This document shows positions 45,383-55,713 of a stretch of 64,000 nucleotides of DNA, one piece after another; the first letter of the stretch is position 1, and the number at the start of each line of letters is the position of its first letter. Origin of the DNA: Thiocapsa sp. KS1. GTDB lineage: Bacteria; Pseudomonadota; Gammaproteobacteria; Chromatiales; Chromatiaceae. The DNA is taken from assembly GCF_001499735.1 (NCBI RefSeq), contig NZ_LN848257.1:3791741-3855740 (forward strand). Reading direction: 5' to 3'. The notes beneath the pieces are model-generated. The model made no database searches. It was not told where the DNA came from and saw nothing but the letters and a program-made list of their open reading frames with translations. Both the position numbers and the translations under genes were made by a program.

Positions 45383-46425
45383 CGGTTGACTCCGTCTCTC
45401 GTGTGTCCGAAGACCCGGGGTTGGGTGTAGTGATCGATCGTCGGGGCGGCGATGTTCATCAACAAGACCGCGAAGGCAACGGCGTCCGGGTAGCCGCCCC
45501 AGGTGCGGATCACGAACACCAGTATCCCGATCGAGGCCCCGAACAGGAGCTGGCCTTTGCGTGTGGTGCAGGCGCTGACCGGATCCGTCGCGATGAAAAA
45601 GGCCCCCAGGATCGCCGCGCCGCTGAAGAGATGAAAGGCCGGGAAGGGGTGTGTCGTCGGGTCGATCAACCAGAAGACGCCCGCCGCCACCGCCAGCGCA
45701 GACAGCATCGACACCGGGATGTGCCAAGTGATGATGCGCCGCCACAGCAGATAGACACCGCCGAGCAGAAACCAGTTCGCAATCCATTCCCAGCCGCGTC
45801 CGCCGAAGTCGCCCCACAGCGGACTGAGGCGGATCTCCTGGATGGCGAGACCCTGGTCGAGCTTGCCGCGCATCGCGTCGAGCGGGGTCGCGGCCGAGAT
45901 GGCGTCCCATTCGATGCCGCTCGGCAAGGCGCCTGCGAAGATGAGCCGCAGCGATTCCATGAGCGACAGCGAATGCTCGGCCAACATCCCGGGCGCCAAC
46001 CAGGTGGTCATGGCCACCGGATAGGAGACGAGCAGGAAGACATAGCCGGCCATCGCCGGGTTGAAGGGGTTGTAGCCGATCCCCCCGTAGAGCTGCTTCA
46101 CCAGCACGATCGCGAACACCATCCCGAGCAGCGTCATCCACCAAGGCAGCGTCGGCGGGACCGAGATGGCGAAAAGCACGGCGGTGACGACGGCGCTGTA
46201 GTCGCCGATCGCCGGTCGAATCGGGCGTCGGCGCACCCGCATGACCGCAGCCTCCGCGGCCACGGCCACGGCGACCGCGAGCGCGATATTGACGAGCACG
46301 CCCCAGCCGAAGAACCAGATCATCGCCAGGACGCCGGGCACCAGTGCCAGCAGAACCTCCTGCATGACTCGGTCGACCCGGTTCGGTCGAGACCCGTGGG
46401 GCGAGGAGACGAGTGTCGTGCTCAT
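45379..46425 (-). CDS. rnfD: Rnf complex membrane flavoprotein RnfD
   Basis: 348-residue integral membrane flavoprotein. Family motifs are LVKQLYGGIGYNPFNPAMAG, the covalent-FMN segment DPVSACTTRKGQL and the C-terminal TWGGYPDAVAFAVLLMNIAAP. ATG 46425 (MSTTLVSSPHGSR) is selected; the frame runs a further 30 bp. It begins 87 bp after the rnfC stop and overlaps rnfG by ATGA. Confidence 0.94.
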   Translation of the reverse strand: MSTTLVSSPHGSRPNRVDRVMQEVLLALVPGVLAMIWFFGWGVLVNIALAVAVAVAAEAAVMRVRRRPIRPAIGDYSAVVTAVLFAISVPPTLPWWMTLLGMVFAIVLVKQLYGGIGYNPFNPAMAGYVFLLVSYPVAMTTWLAPGMLAEHSLSLMESLRLIFAGALPSGIEWDAISAATPLDAMRGKLDQGLAIQEIRLSPLWGDFGGRGWEWIANWFLLGGVYLLWRRIITWHIPVSMLSALAVAAGVFWLIDPTTHPFPAFHLFSGAAILGAFFIATDPVSACTTRKGQLLFGASIGILVFVIRTWGGYPDAVAFAVLLMNIAAPTIDHYTQPRVFGHTRDGVNR

Positions 46426-46512
46426 GCCGGTGCCTGCCGCGTTGTTCCGGCACATGCCGAGCCCGCCGGCGAGCCGGGCCGCTCGGTCGCGGGCGCGGTC
46501 TTGTATCCGGTT

Positions 46513-48111
46513 TCAGGCGTCATCGGTCTCCTCCGCCTTGGCGGCCGCGGCCTTCTTGGCCGCCGCGCGTTGTTTCGCGGCCTCGATCGCAGCCTTTTTG
46601 GCGTCTTGATCGGATCCGCTCCGAGCGGGGCCGGCTTCGAGCGATTCCTTCTTTTGGCGTAGCCGTGCCTTGCGCTCGCGCTCTTGGCGTTCGAGTCGCA
46701 CCTGCTTGGCTTCGTGACGCGCACGCGCCAGCTCCGCCTTGCGCTTCTCCTCTTCGCGCGCCCAGACCTCGTTCTTGGCGTACCGATAGTACTGAACGAG
46801 CGGGATGTGGCTGGGACAGACCTGCGCACAGCATCCGCATTCGATGCAGTCGAAGAGGTTGTAGTCCTGGACCCGATCGAGATCCTTCGCACGCGCATGC
46901 CAGTAAAGCTGTTGCGGCAGGAGCTTGGCCGGGCAGACCTCGGCGCAACGCCCGCAGCGGATACAGGCGAGGGCCGGCCCGGGGTCGGGCGCCTCGGTCT
47001 CGGTCAGGGCCAGGACGCAGTTGGTCGGCTTGGTGACCGGGATCTCGGGGTGCGCGATCTCGAAGCCCATCATGGGTCCGCCGGAGACGAGCTTGCGCGG
47101 GCGCTCCCGATAGCCGCCGCAGTGCGCGATCAGGTCGGATACCGGGGTGCCGATGCGCACCTCGAGGTTGCGCGGCTCGACGATCGCTCGTCCGGTGACC
47201 GTGACGATCCGCGAGATCAGCGGGCGACCCTCCAGGACCGCGTCGGCGACGGCCGCGGCGGAGCCGACGTTCTGGCAGACGACGCCGATCCGCGCCGGGA
47301 TGGCGTGGGTGGGGACCTCTTCGCCGGTCAGGATGCGGATGAGCTGCTTCTCCCCGCCGCTCGGGTAGAGCGTCGGGATGGCGCGGATCTCGGTGTAGCC
47401 GCGCATGTCCGTCTCGGCGAGGGCGAAGCGCATGGCGTCGATCGCTTCGGGCTTGTTGTCCTCGATCCCGATCAGGATCCGCGGTCCGTCGAGCAGGTGA
47501 TGCATGATCCGCGCGCCTGCCAGGATGTCGCCGGCGCGCTCGCGCATCAGCAGATCGTCGCAGGTGATGTAGGGCTCGCACTCGGCGCCGTTCAGGATCA
47601 GGGTGCGGATGCGTTGGTCGGGTCCTGGGTTGAGCTTGACGCTGGTCGGAAACGACGCGCCGCCGAGTCCGACCACGCCGGCCCAGCGGATGCGCTCGCG
47701 AATCTCGGACGCGTCCAGCTGCGCGTAATGCGTCATCGGCTCCGGCAGCTCGGCCCAGGTGTCCTCGCCGTCGGTCTCGATGACGGCACAGAGCGCGGAG
47801 AGTCCCGAGGGGTGCGGCACCGGGTGCGGCTCGATCGCGACCAGGGTTCCCGAGCTCGACGCATGGATGGAGGCGCTGACATAGCCCTCGGCCTGCGCCA
47901 ACAGCTGGCCTTTGAGCACCTGCTCGCCCACCTTCACCGCTGGACGCGCCGTCGCCCCGATGTGCTGCTGCAGCGGGATCACGAGGCGTCCGGGCACGGG
48001 CATGACCTCGACCGGACGGGTGTTGGAGAGTGACTTCTCGTCCGGGACATGGATGCCGCCGTGGAATTTCCACAGACGCTCGCGACTCGGCAATGAATGC
48101 GTGGCTGCCAT
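46513..48111 (-). CDS. rnfC: Rnf complex NADH/flavin iron-sulfur subunit RnfC
   Basis: 532-residue peripheral subunit that binds NADH and FMN and feeds electrons to or from RnfB. N-terminal HGGIHVPDEKSLSN, the flavin/NADH stretch LNGAECEPYITCDD and YPSGGEKQLI are typical. Two 4Fe-4S motifs follow: CIRCGRCAEVCPAKL and CIECGCCAQVCPSHI. The last ~90 residues are a Lys/Glu/Ala-rich coiled-coil tail, common in gammaproteobacterial RnfC. 13 bp separate it from rnfB. Confidence 0.95.
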   Translation of the reverse strand: MAATHSLPSRERLWKFHGGIHVPDEKSLSNTRPVEVMPVPGRLVIPLQQHIGATARPAVKVGEQVLKGQLLAQAEGYVSASIHASSSGTLVAIEPHPVPHPSGLSALCAVIETDGEDTWAELPEPMTHYAQLDASEIRERIRWAGVVGLGGASFPTSVKLNPGPDQRIRTLILNGAECEPYITCDDLLMRERAGDILAGARIMHHLLDGPRILIGIEDNKPEAIDAMRFALAETDMRGYTEIRAIPTLYPSGGEKQLIRILTGEEVPTHAIPARIGVVCQNVGSAAAVADAVLEGRPLISRIVTVTGRAIVEPRNLEVRIGTPVSDLIAHCGGYRERPRKLVSGGPMMGFEIAHPEIPVTKPTNCVLALTETEAPDPGPALACIRCGRCAEVCPAKLLPQQLYWHARAKDLDRVQDYNLFDCIECGCCAQVCPSHIPLVQYYRYAKNEVWAREEEKRKAELARARHEAKQVRLERQERERKARLRQKKESLEAGPARSGSDQDAKKAAIEAAKQRAAAKKAAAAKAEETDDA

Positions 48112-48124
48112 GGCAGGGCTCCGG

Positions 48125-48697
48125 TCAGGCTGCCTCGGCCTCGCGCTCGGGCGACGCCGCGCGGGAATCGGGCTCGCTGGCGGGGTAAGGCCAGCGCCAA
48201 TGGGGGATGTCGGTCGCGATCGGGACCATCCGAATACACTCGACCGGACATGGCGGCAGGCATAGCTCGCAGCCGGTGCATTCGGCGGCGATCACGCCGT
48301 GGAGCTGCTTGGCGGCGCCGACGATGGCGTCGACCGGGCAGGCTTGCAGGCAGAGCGTGCAGCCGATACAGGTCTGAGCATCGATCACCGCGACCGAGGG
48401 TAATTTCTCCTCGACCTCGAGGGCCGTGGGCTCGCGTCCGAGCAGATCCGCAATGGCGAGCAGGGTCGACTCCCCGCCGGGGACGCATTTGTTGATCTCG
48501 TCCTCGCCGCGCGCGAGGGCCTCGGCATAGGGACGACAGCCGGGGTGGCCGCATTGACCGCATTGGGTCTGAGGCAGGAGCGCATCGATCTGATCGGCTA
48601 TCGGGTTGCCTTCCACCCGGAATCGGATAGCCGAATAGCCGAGCAGCAGTCCGAGGGCGGCCGCGAGTCCGGTCATGGCGAGGATTGCGATCAACAT
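48125..48697 (-). CDS. rnfB: Rnf complex ferredoxin subunit RnfB
   Basis: 190-residue polyferredoxin, the point of exchange with soluble ferredoxin. An N-terminal membrane anchor ([19 protein letters not shown]) precedes the [15 protein letters not shown] cluster motif. Two ferredoxin motifs follow: [16 protein letters not shown] and [16 protein letters not shown]. It lies 13 bp after rnfA. In phototrophs the complex is used to make low-potential ferredoxin, for example for nitrogenase. Confidence 0.95.
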   Translation of the reverse strand: MLIAILAMTGLAAALGLLLGYSAIRFRVEGNPIADQIDALLPQTQCGQCGHPGCRPYAEALARGEDEINKCVPGGESTLLAIADLLGREPTALEVEEKLPSVAVIDAQTCIGCTLCLQACPVDAIVGAAKQLHGVIAAECTGCELCLPPCPVECIRMVPIATDIPHWRWPYPASEPDSRAASPEREAEAA

Positions 48698-48710
48698 GTC
48701 GATCGTCCGG

Positions 48711-49292
48711 TCAGCTCGACACGAGCCCGGCGAAACCCATGAAGGCCAGAGACATCAGTCCGGCCGTGACCAAGGCGACGGCGCTGCCCTGGAAGGGCTC
48801 CGGGACATCCCCGACCGCGACGCGCTCGCGCACCGCGGCGAAGAGACTCAGCACGAGCGAGAAGCCGACGGCGGCACCGAAGCCGTAAAGTGTCGCCTCC
48901 ACGAGGCTGCGCTCGGCCTGAAGGTTCAGCAGCGCGACCCCGAGCACGGCGCAGTTGGTGGTGATGAGCGGCAGAAAGATCCCCAGCACCTGATACAGCA
49001 CGGGGCTGGTCTTGCGCATCATGGTCTCGGTGAACTGCACCACGGCCGCGATCACCACGATGAAGGCGATGATGCGCAGATACTCGATGCCGAGCGGCAC
49101 CAGCATGTACTCGTTCACCAGCCAGGAGGTCACGGAGGAAAGCGTCATCACGAAGGTCGTCGCCAGACCCATGCCCGCGGCGGTCTCGAGCTTCTTCGAG
49201 ACGCCCATGAAGGGGCAGAGTCCGAGAAACTTCACCAGCACGAAGTTGTTGACCAACACGGTGCCGATCAGGATGAGGGCGTATTCAGTCAT
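48711..49292 (-). CDS. rnfA: Rnf complex membrane subunit RnfA
   Basis: 193-residue integral membrane subunit with six helices. [19 protein letters not shown] carries the Cys thought to help bind a membrane-embedded iron-sulfur cluster with Rnf[17 protein letters not shown] and [13 protein letters not shown] are the second inverted-repeat half. It is the first gene of the rnfABCDGE operon. Its promoter should lie between 49293 and the REP-like repeats. Confidence 0.95.
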   Translation of the reverse strand: MTEYALILIGTVLVNNFVLVKFLGLCPFMGVSKKLETAAGMGLATTFVMTLSSVTSWLVNEYMLVPLGIEYLRIIAFIVVIAAVVQFTETMMRKTSPVLYQVLGIFLPLITTNCAVLGVALLNLQAERSLVEATLYGFGAAVGFSLVLSLFAAVRERVAVGDVPEPFQGSAVALVTAGLMSLAFMGFAGLVSS

Positions 49293-49458
49293 GCTCTCTT
49301 TGGGTTCGGGCGTGCGACGAAGCGAGTGCAGTGCTGTCGCGTTGCGAAACGGGGCGCGAAATGCTGCACGCGCGAAATCGCCGAAGGATACGCCTCCGGG
49401 GCGGGTCGCTACAACACCGGGACTGAAGGGTTATGGGGTGACGGCTTTCACCGGTCGG

Positions 49459-49543
49459 CCGTAGGTTGTGCCGAGCCGTGCGAGGCACAACCAACCGTCG
49501 GTGGGCGTTGTGCTTCCTATCGTCAGCACAACCTACGGGGAGC
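49459..49543. repeat. REP-like inverted repeats between metG and rnfA
   Basis: GTAGGTTGTGCC (49461-49472) pairs with GGCACAACC (about 49484-49492). A second unit pairs GTTGTGC (about 49507-49513) with GCACAAC (about 49526-49532), followed by CTACGG. Both units are built from the same GGTTGTGC/GCACAACC core, a repeat type frequent between genes in Chromatiales. Confidence 0.75.
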
Positions 49544-49563
49544 CGACGGCGCCGATACCTACT

Positions 49564-51657
49564 CTATTTCACCCGCATCCCCGGCTGCGCCCCGGTGTCG
49601 GGGCTGAGGATGAAGATATCCTTGCCGCCGGGACCGGCGGCCAGCACCATGCCCTCGGAGACGCCGAAGCGCATCTTGCGCGGGGCGAGGTTGGCGACCA
49701 TGACCGTCAGCCGGCCCTCCAGGTCGCTCGGCTCGTAGGCCGAGCGGATGCCGGCGAAGACGGTGCGGGTCTCGCCGCCGAGATCCAGCTCCAGCCTCAA
49801 GAGCTTGTCGGCGCCCTCGACGAGCCCGGCCGAGCGGATGCGGGCGATGCGCAGATCGAGCTTGGCGAAGGTCTCGATGTCGATCGTCTCGGCGATAGGG
49901 TCGCGCGTCACCGGCAGGCTAGCCTGATCCGCGGGAGGCGAGGGCGGGGCCGTCGTGCTCAGGTCTTCCTTGGACGCCTCCAGCATGGCCTCGATCTGGG
50001 CCGACTCGACGCGTGTCATCAGTGGCTTGAAGGGGGCGATCTCATGGTCGAGCAGGGGCTCGGCGATCGCGGCCCAGGTCAGCGGCTCGATCCGCAGGAA
50101 GGCTTCCGAGTCGGCGGCCGTGCCCGGCAGGATCGGGCGCAGATAGCCGATCAGCACCCGAAAGAGGTTGATGCCCATCGAGCAGACGGCTTGAAGATCG
50201 GCGTCCCGATCCGGGGCTTTCGCGATGACCCAAGGCGCCTGCTCGTCGATGTATTGATTGGCGCGGTCGGCCAGCGCCATGATCTCGCGCACGGCGCGGC
50301 TGAGCTCGCGGCGCTCGTAGGCAACGGCGATGGATTCGCCGGCCTGCACGAACTCGGCATGGAGCTGTGGATTCGCGAGGGTCGGCGAGAGTCGGCCTGC
50401 GAAGCGCTTGGCGATGAAACCGGCACTGCGGCTGGCGATGTTCACGACCTTCCCGACTAGATCCGAGTTCACCCGGGCGGTGAAGTCCTGAAGATTCAGG
50501 TCGATGTCGTCGACGCCCGGCCCCAGCTTGGCCGCGAAGTAGTAGCGCAGATACTCGGGGTTGAGATGATCCAGATAGGTGCGGGCCTTGATGAAGGTCC
50601 CGCGGGATTTGGACATCTTTTGCCCGTCGACCGTTAGGAAGCCGTGTGCGAAGACGGCGCTCGGGGTTCGAAAGTCCGCGCCGTGGAGCATGGCCGGCCA
50701 GAACAGGGCGTGAAAATAGATGATGTCCTTGCCGATGAAGTGATACAGCTCGGCGGGCGAGTCCTTGTCCCAGAAGCGGTCGAAATCCAATCCGGCGGCG
50801 CGCCCGCGGGGACTGTCGCAGAGATGTCTGAAGCTCGCCATGTAGCCGATCGGCGCGTCGAGCCAGACGTAGAAGAATTTGCCCGGATGGTCCGGGATCT
50901 CGAAGCCGAAGTAGGGCGCATCGCGCGAGATGTCCCATTCCTGCAAACCGGCGTCGAACCACTCGTCGAGCTTGTTCGCGACCTGGGGCTGGAGTCCGCC
51001 GCCGCGGGTCCAGTCTCGAAGCATCGGCTCGAAGTCGCCGAGGCGGAAAAAGTAGTGATCCGATTCGCGCTGCTCGGGCACGGCGCCCGAGACCGCCGAG
51101 CGCGGGTTCTTCAGCTCGTTCGGCGAGTAGCTCGCCCCGCACGCCTCGCAGTTGTCGCCGTACTGGTCCGGCGTGCCGCACTTGGGACACTCGCCCTTGA
51201 TGAAGCGATCGGGCAGGAACATCTGCTCGACCGGGTCGTAGGCTTGGGTGATGGTGCGCCGGCTGATGTGGCCCTTGTCGCGGTTGCGTTCGTAGATGAG
51301 TTCGGCGAAGTGGCGGTTCTCGTCCGAGTGGGTCGAGTGATAATTGTCGAAACCGACCCGGAAGGCCGAGAAGTCCGCCTTGTGCTCCTCGGCGACCCGC
51401 GCGATCAGCGCCTCGGGCGTGATGCCCTCCTGGCGTGCGCGAAGCATGATGGGCGTTCCGTGTGCATCGTCGGCGCAGACGTACCAGCAGTTCTGGCCCC
51501 GCATCTTCTGAAAGCGCACCCAGATGTCGGTCTGGATGTACTCCACAAGATGGCCGATGTGGATGGGCCCGTTGGCATAGGGCAGTGCGCTGGTGACGAG
51601 AATGTCTCGGGGGCTGTTGCCCGGGATGTCGCGGGTCTGATGCGTGAGCTGGGACAT
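49564..51657 (-). CDS. metG: Methionyl-tRNA synthetase
   Basis: 697-residue cytoplasmic enzyme charging tRNA-Met. Class I motifs are [14 protein letters not shown] (HIGH) and [10 protein letters not shown] (KMSKS). The zinc knuckle [18 protein letters not shown] is near residue 160. A C-terminal EMAP/Arc1p-like tRNA-binding and dimerisation domain is present ([20 protein letters not shown], then FAGIRSAY). The length is that of the E. coli dimeric enzyme. It is divergent from mrp over 228 bp, an arrangement common in gammaproteobacteria. Confidence 0.97.
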   Translation of the reverse strand: MSQLTHQTRDIPGNSPRDILVTSALPYANGPIHIGHLVEYIQTDIWVRFQKMRGQNCWYVCADDAHGTPIMLRARQEGITPEALIARVAEEHKADFSAFRVGFDNYHSTHSDENRHFAELIYERNRDKGHISRRTITQAYDPVEQMFLPDRFIKGECPKCGTPDQYGDNCEACGASYSPNELKNPRSAVSGAVPEQRESDHYFFRLGDFEPMLRDWTRGGGLQPQVANKLDEWFDAGLQEWDISRDAPYFGFEIPDHPGKFFYVWLDAPIGYMASFRHLCDSPRGRAAGLDFDRFWDKDSPAELYHFIGKDIIYFHALFWPAMLHGADFRTPSAVFAHGFLTVDGQKMSKSRGTFIKARTYLDHLNPEYLRYYFAAKLGPGVDDIDLNLQDFTARVNSDLVGKVVNIASRSAGFIAKRFAGRLSPTLANPQLHAEFVQAGESIAVAYERRELSRAVREIMALADRANQYIDEQAPWVIAKAPDRDADLQAVCSMGINLFRVLIGYLRPILPGTAADSEAFLRIEPLTWAAIAEPLLDHEIAPFKPLMTRVESAQIEAMLEASKEDLSTTAPPSPPADQASLPVTRDPIAETIDIETFAKLDLRIARIRSAGLVEGADKLLRLELDLGGETRTVFAGIRSAYEPSDLEGRLTVMVANLAPRKMRFGVSEGMVLAAGPGGKDIFILSPDTGAQPGMRVK

Positions 51658-51885
51658 GAAACGGCTCGGGGGTCTCGAACGATGGCGCCGAGTATCTCAC
51701 GGGCCGTCCTCGGGCGGACAGGGGCGACCGCAGACCGTCCGCCACGAGACTTGATTTACGGCCCGCCGATACCAAAACTCTTTTAATCTTTTTCGGTCTC
51801 GGGCGCATCATTGCCCGCACCGCCCGGGCCCGGATCTCACGCGATCCCGGCGAGCCCGGACGTCACCCTCACCCTGGAGTACCTC

Positions 51886-52977
51886 ATGTCCGAACCCACG
51901 AAAGAAGCCGTTGAATCCGCGATCAAGGGCTACAAGGAACCGCATTTGGGGCGCGATTTAGTGGCGGCGCATTCGATTAAGGGCATCGAGATCGAGGGCG
52001 GTCAGGTCCGCATCAAGGTCGTCTTGGGGTTCCCGGCCAAGACCATCTGTGCGGATATCGCCAAGGCGATCGAGGAGGCTGTTCTGAAGGTCGAGGGCGT
52101 CGAGATGGTTCAGGTCGACGTGACCTGGGAGATCAAGTCGCACTCGGTTCAGAAGTCGCTCAAGCCGATCGACAACATCAAGAACATCATCGCCGTGGCC
52201 TCGGGCAAGGGCGGTGTCGGCAAGTCCACGACCGCGGTCAACCTGGCGCTGGCGCTGTCGGCCGAAGGGGCGAAAGTCGGCATTCTGGACGCCGACATCT
52301 ACGGTCCGTCCCAGCCCCGCATGCTCGGGATCTCGGGTAAGCCCGAATCCAAGGACGGCAACAGCCTCGAGCCGATGAACAGCTACCATCTCCAGGCGAT
52401 GTCGATCGGCTTCCTGATCGACGAAGAGACGCCGATGATCTGGCGCGGTCCGATGGTCACCCAGGCGCTCGAGCAGCTGCTGAACGACACCAACTGGTCG
52501 GATCTCGATTATTTGGTGATCGACCTGCCGCCGGGCACGGGCGATACCCAGTTGACCCTCGCGCAAAAGGTGCCGGTCTCGGGCGCCATCATCGTCACCA
52601 CGCCTCAGGATATCGCCCTGCTCGACGCGCGCAAGGGTCTGAAGATGTTCCAGAAGGTCGAGGTGCCGGTGCTCGGTATCGTCGAGAACATGAGCACCCA
52701 CATCTGCTCGGCCTGCGGTCACGAGGAGCACATCTTCGGCGAGGGCGGCGGACAGAAGATGTCCGAGCAGTACGGGATCGATCTCCTCGGCTCGCTTCCG
52801 CTGAGCGGCCACATCCGCGAGGAGACCGACAACGGCAAGCCGACCGTGGTCGCCCAGCCCGATTCGCGTGTCACCGAGATCTATCGCGAGATCGCGCGCA
52901 AGACCGCCGCAAAGCTTTCGCTGCAAGCCAAGGATTATGCGTCGAAATTCCCGCGGATCGTGATCCAGAACAACTAA
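51886..52977 (+). CDS. mrp: Mrp/ApbC iron-sulfur cluster carrier ATPase
   Basis: 363-residue cytoplasmic P-loop ATPase that carries 4Fe-4S clusters to apo-proteins. An N-terminal MIP18/DUF59 domain (about 5-85) precedes the deviant Walker A SGKGGVGKSTTAVNLA (near residue 107). Further motifs are DADIYGPSQPRMLG, the cluster-binding CSACGHEEHIFGEGGG (CxxC) and VIDLPPGTGDTQLT. ATG 51886 has GGAG 9 nt upstream. The stop codon is the start of an 11-bp inverted repeat that reappears 63 bp later. Confidence 0.95.
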   Translation: MSEPTKEAVESAIKGYKEPHLGRDLVAAHSIKGIEIEGGQVRIKVVLGFPAKTICADIAKAIEEAVLKVEGVEMVQVDVTWEIKSHSVQKSLKPIDNIKNIIAVASGKGGVGKSTTAVNLALALSAEGAKVGILDADIYGPSQPRMLGISGKPESKDGNSLEPMNSYHLQAMSIGFLIDEETPMIWRGPMVTQALEQLLNDTNWSDLDYLVIDLPPGTGDTQLTLAQKVPVSGAIIVTTPQDIALLDARKGLKMFQKVEVPVLGIVENMSTHICSACGHEEHIFGEGGGQKMSEQYGIDLLGSLPLSGHIREETDNGKPTVVAQPDSRVTEIYREIARKTAAKLSLQAKDYASKFPRIVIQNN

Positions 52978-53059
52978 ACTGCGCCTTTTGGGGTATGCGA
53001 GGCCCGAGCTCGTTTCGGCCTTGCAGGCTCCCAGTGAGTGTCGAGCCGGGCGCAGTTTA
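52975..53059. repeat. Inverted TAAACTGCGCC element spanning the mrp stop codon
   Basis: TAAACTGCGCC (52975-52985) and its exact complement GGCGCAGTTTA (53049-53059) bracket 63 bp. A very similar pair is found at 61603-61687, again beginning at a stop codon. Confidence 0.75.
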
Positions 53060-53225
53060 GGACTTTTCGCGTCTTCGATTTGGTCGAAAGACTTTGGTGC
53101 GTTCCGGGGATTTTGATCACCTGCGCGGTGACTTTCGGGTGGCCGTTGTCGGGCCTTCATCGGCTTGTTGTGCTCGGCTGCGCGGTGTAGCCTTCCCGGC
53201 TTTGCGTGCACACCGAGATTTCGCG

Positions 53226-53792
53226 ATGGCCATCAAGTCCGACCGTTGGATCCGCCGAATGGCCGAAGAAGGCGGCATGATCGATCCCTTCGAGCCCGTT
53301 CAGGTCCGCGAAGGCGAGCAGGGGCGGGTCATCTCCTACGGGACTTCGAGCTACGGCTACGACGTGCGCTGCGCCGACGAGTTCAAGATCTTCACGAACA
53401 TCAACTCGGCCATCGTCGATCCCAAGAACTTCGACTCCAACGGCTTTGTGGATCTCAAGTCCGACGTCTGCATCATCCCGCCGAATTCGTTCGCCTTGGC
53501 CCGGACCGTCGAATATCTCCGGATCCCGCGCAACGTCCTCACGATTTGCCTCGGAAAGAGCACATACGCGCGCTGCGGCATCATCGTCAACGTCACCCCG
53601 TTGGAGCCTGAATGGGAGGGCCATGTGACCCTGGAGTTCTCCAACACCACGCCGTTGCCGGCGAAGATCTACGCGAACGAGGGCGTGGCTCAGATCCTCT
53701 TCTTCGAGTCGGACGAGGTCTGCGAGACCTCGTACAAGGACCGCGGCGGCAAATATCAGGGCCAGCGCGGGGTGACCTTGCCGAAGTCTTGA
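53226..53792 (+). CDS. dcd: dCTP deaminase
   Basis: 188-residue trimeric enzyme of the dUTPase fold, deaminating dCTP to dUTP for thymidylate synthesis. Motifs are [53 protein letters not shown] and [16 protein letters not shown], where the catalytic Glu lies. It ends [16 protein letters not shown] 53226 is chosen because the family begins exactly there. CTAAACCGCGTC, a member of a repeat family in this window, lies 7 bp after the stop codon. Confidence 0.96.
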   Translation: MAIKSDRWIRRMAEEGGMIDPFEPVQVREGEQGRVISYGTSSYGYDVRCADEFKIFTNINSAIVDPKNFDSNGFVDLKSDVCIIPPNSFALARTVEYLRIPRNVLTICLGKSTYARCGIIVNVTPLEPEWEGHVTLEFSNTTPLPAKIYANEGVAQILFFESDEVCETSYKDRGGKYQGQRGVTLPKS

Positions 53793-53880
53793 TGTCCGCT
53801 AAACCGCGTCCAGAGCGAAATGCTCGTTTTCGAGTGAGCTCGACGTTCGGTGCATCCACGGCCCTCAGCAGGGGCGCGGG

Positions 53881-55107
53881 TTAACCGACGTCGTCCGTCT
53901 TCGGGATCGGATCGACCGCCGGATCGGTCGCCCGATCGCAATGCCGCCGCTCGATGACCTGTCCGTAGAACTGCAACATCCGCTCCGCGAGAACTGGCGC
54001 CGACCAAGACCGGGCGTGCTCGACCGCCTCGGCGGCGAGTTGCGCACGCAGCGCGGGATCCGTGAGTAACCGGACCGTCTTCTCGGCGAAGTCGGCCTCG
54101 TCGTCCTCCGCGATCAGCGATCCGCCGCCGCCCGCCAGCACCTCCTTGGTGCCCATCACCGCGGTCGAGACCACCGGCACGCCTAGGGCCATGGCCTCCA
54201 GGAGCACGAGACCTTGGGTTTCCGTCTTCGAGGCGAAGACGAAGGCGTCCCCTGCGCAGTAGCAGTCTTCCAGGGATCCGTCGCGCTCCAGATACCCCGT
54301 GAACAAGGTGTTGTCGGCCAGCCCGAGATGGTTGGCCAGGGTCTGAAGTCGGCGTTGTGCCGGGCCCTCGCCCGCGATCACCAGGAGTACATCCGGGACC
54401 TGCACTTTGATGCGCGCGAGGACCCGCAGGATGAAGTCGATGTTCTTCTCGAAGGCGAGGCGGCTGACATGGACCAGAAGGGGTCGCGTGGACGGAATGC
54501 CCCGAGTCTTTCGGAAACGAGCGCCGTCGCCTTGGCTGAATTGGACCAGCTCGATCCCGGTCGGGATGACCGTCGCGGGTGTCTTGACCCCGTAGCCTTT
54601 CAGGACTTCGAGCATGGCGTGCGAGGGCACCGCCAGCGCGTCGACAGCGTTGCACTGGGCGGTCGAGAAGTCGCGTGCAAGCCGCTGCATCCAGGCGCTC
54701 GGGACGAAGGGGACGTAGTGGTGGAGATACTGCTCGAAGAAGGTGTGGTAGCTCTCCACCACCGGGACACCCAGTCGCTTGGCGATCCCCAGGCCCAGGT
54801 AGTGCGCGAAGAAGGGCGTCTGGATGTGCATCAGATCGTATCCGCGGCTCGCCAGCAGGCGATCGTGTCGACGGATCTCGCGGGGACGCAGCATCCGATC
54901 TTCGGGGTCGATGACTAGATAGCGCGAAGGGATGCGCAGAACCTCGAAGGGCTCGGGGGCGGACTCGCCTCCGGCGGCCGAATAGTCCGGCGCGATCAGG
55001 GTGACCGCATGTCCTTTGTCGACGAACTCCCGCGCGAAGGTCTGGATCGACGTCGACACGCCCGTGATGCGAGGGAAGTAGACGTCCGAGATCATCAGGA
55101 TGCGCAT
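53881..55107 (-). CDS. GT4-family glycosyltransferase
   Basis: 408-residue GT-B retaining glycosyltransferase, cytoplasmic or membrane-associated. N-terminal MRILMISDVYFPRITGVSTS binds the acceptor. VVESYHTFFEQYLHHYVP resembles diglucosyl- or monoglucosyl-diacylglycerol synthases. The donor-binding EX7E motif is ETQGLVLLEAMALGVPVV. A 13-residue extension to 55146 is possible. The substrate is unknown; a membrane glycolipid is one option, by similarity of the HTFFEQYLHHY pattern. Monocistronic, divergent from the small exported protein gene. Confidence 0.85.
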   Translation of the reverse strand: MRILMISDVYFPRITGVSTSIQTFAREFVDKGHAVTLIAPDYSAAGGESAPEPFEVLRIPSRYLVIDPEDRMLRPREIRRHDRLLASRGYDLMHIQTPFFAHYLGLGIAKRLGVPVVESYHTFFEQYLHHYVPFVPSAWMQRLARDFSTAQCNAVDALAVPSHAMLEVLKGYGVKTPATVIPTGIELVQFSQGDGARFRKTRGIPSTRPLLVHVSRLAFEKNIDFILRVLARIKVQVPDVLLVIAGEGPAQRRLQTLANHLGLADNTLFTGYLERDGSLEDCYCAGDAFVFASKTETQGLVLLEAMALGVPVVSTAVMGTKEVLAGGGGSLIAEDDEADFAEKTVRLLTDPALRAQLAAEAVEHARSWSAPVLAERMLQFYGQVIERRHCDRATDPAVDPIPKTDDVG

Positions 55108-55190
55108 GAGATGGACTTGCGGGCTGTCGGCAAATCGGCGAATCATACCCGCAGTCGATCACCAAGCCCATCCAATGAAGGACTCATGAC

Positions 55191-55589
55191 ATGACCGATC
55201 TCCTGCGCCTCTGCTCCCCTCGCGGGCCGATGTTTCCGATCCTCCTCGGGATTGCACTGGCTGTCGGACCGCTCGGAAGCGTGCTCGCCGAGGGCGCGCC
55301 CGTGCTATGGGGGGCGGGCGTCAAGCCGTGCTCCGATTTCTTGGCCACCGCACCGGCCGATGCAACCGCGCAGGCGATCGCCGGCGAGGGCTATCGACGC
55401 TATCAGGAGTGGCTGTCGGGGCTCGTCACCGGATTGAACCTCGCAACCGGGCGCGACGTGCTGAAAGGCGCCGAGCTCGATGCCGCCATGATCCGTATCC
55501 GGACTAATTGCGAGCGCCATCCGAACGACGACTTCTTCAACGCCACCATGCGCTTGGTCCGCTCGCTGGGCGATTCGAGCAAGAATTGA
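55191..55589 (+). CDS. Small exported protein of unknown function
   Basis: 132-residue protein with a Sec signal (FPILLGIALAVGPLGSVLAEG) and two cysteines (KPCSDFL and TNCERHP) that could form a disulfide. The central YQEWLSGLVTGLNLATGRDVL and the NDDFFNATMRLV near the end recur in gammaproteobacterial hypotheticals. The placement just before pstS, without a Pho box of its own, suggests no direct link to phosphate. GAAGG lies before ATG 55191. Function unknown. Confidence 0.75.
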   Translation: MTDLLRLCSPRGPMFPILLGIALAVGPLGSVLAEGAPVLWGAGVKPCSDFLATAPADATAQAIAGEGYRRYQEWLSGLVTGLNLATGRDVLKGAELDAAMIRIRTNCERHPNDDFFNATMRLVRSLGDSSKN

Positions 55590-55630
55590 TTGCCCGTGGC
55601 CGCGGTGCGTGCCCCGGTATCGTCATCGAA

Positions 55631-55649
55631 TTGTCACATGAACTTCATA
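55631..55649 (+). promoter_or_regulatory. Pho box upstream of pstS
   Basis: TTGTCACATGAACTTCATA contains two 7-bp half-sites (TTGTCAC and ACTTCAT) at 11-bp spacing, like the PhoB consensus CTGTCAT-N4-CTGTCAT. It lies 65-83 bp before the pstS start codon, where PhoB would activate transcription under phosphate limitation. Confidence 0.65.
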
Positions 55650-55713
55650 CAATCGGCATGATGCAAGGGCAAAATTCGGGCTCGCTTATCAACGCCCTCC
55701 CGGAGGTCATGTC

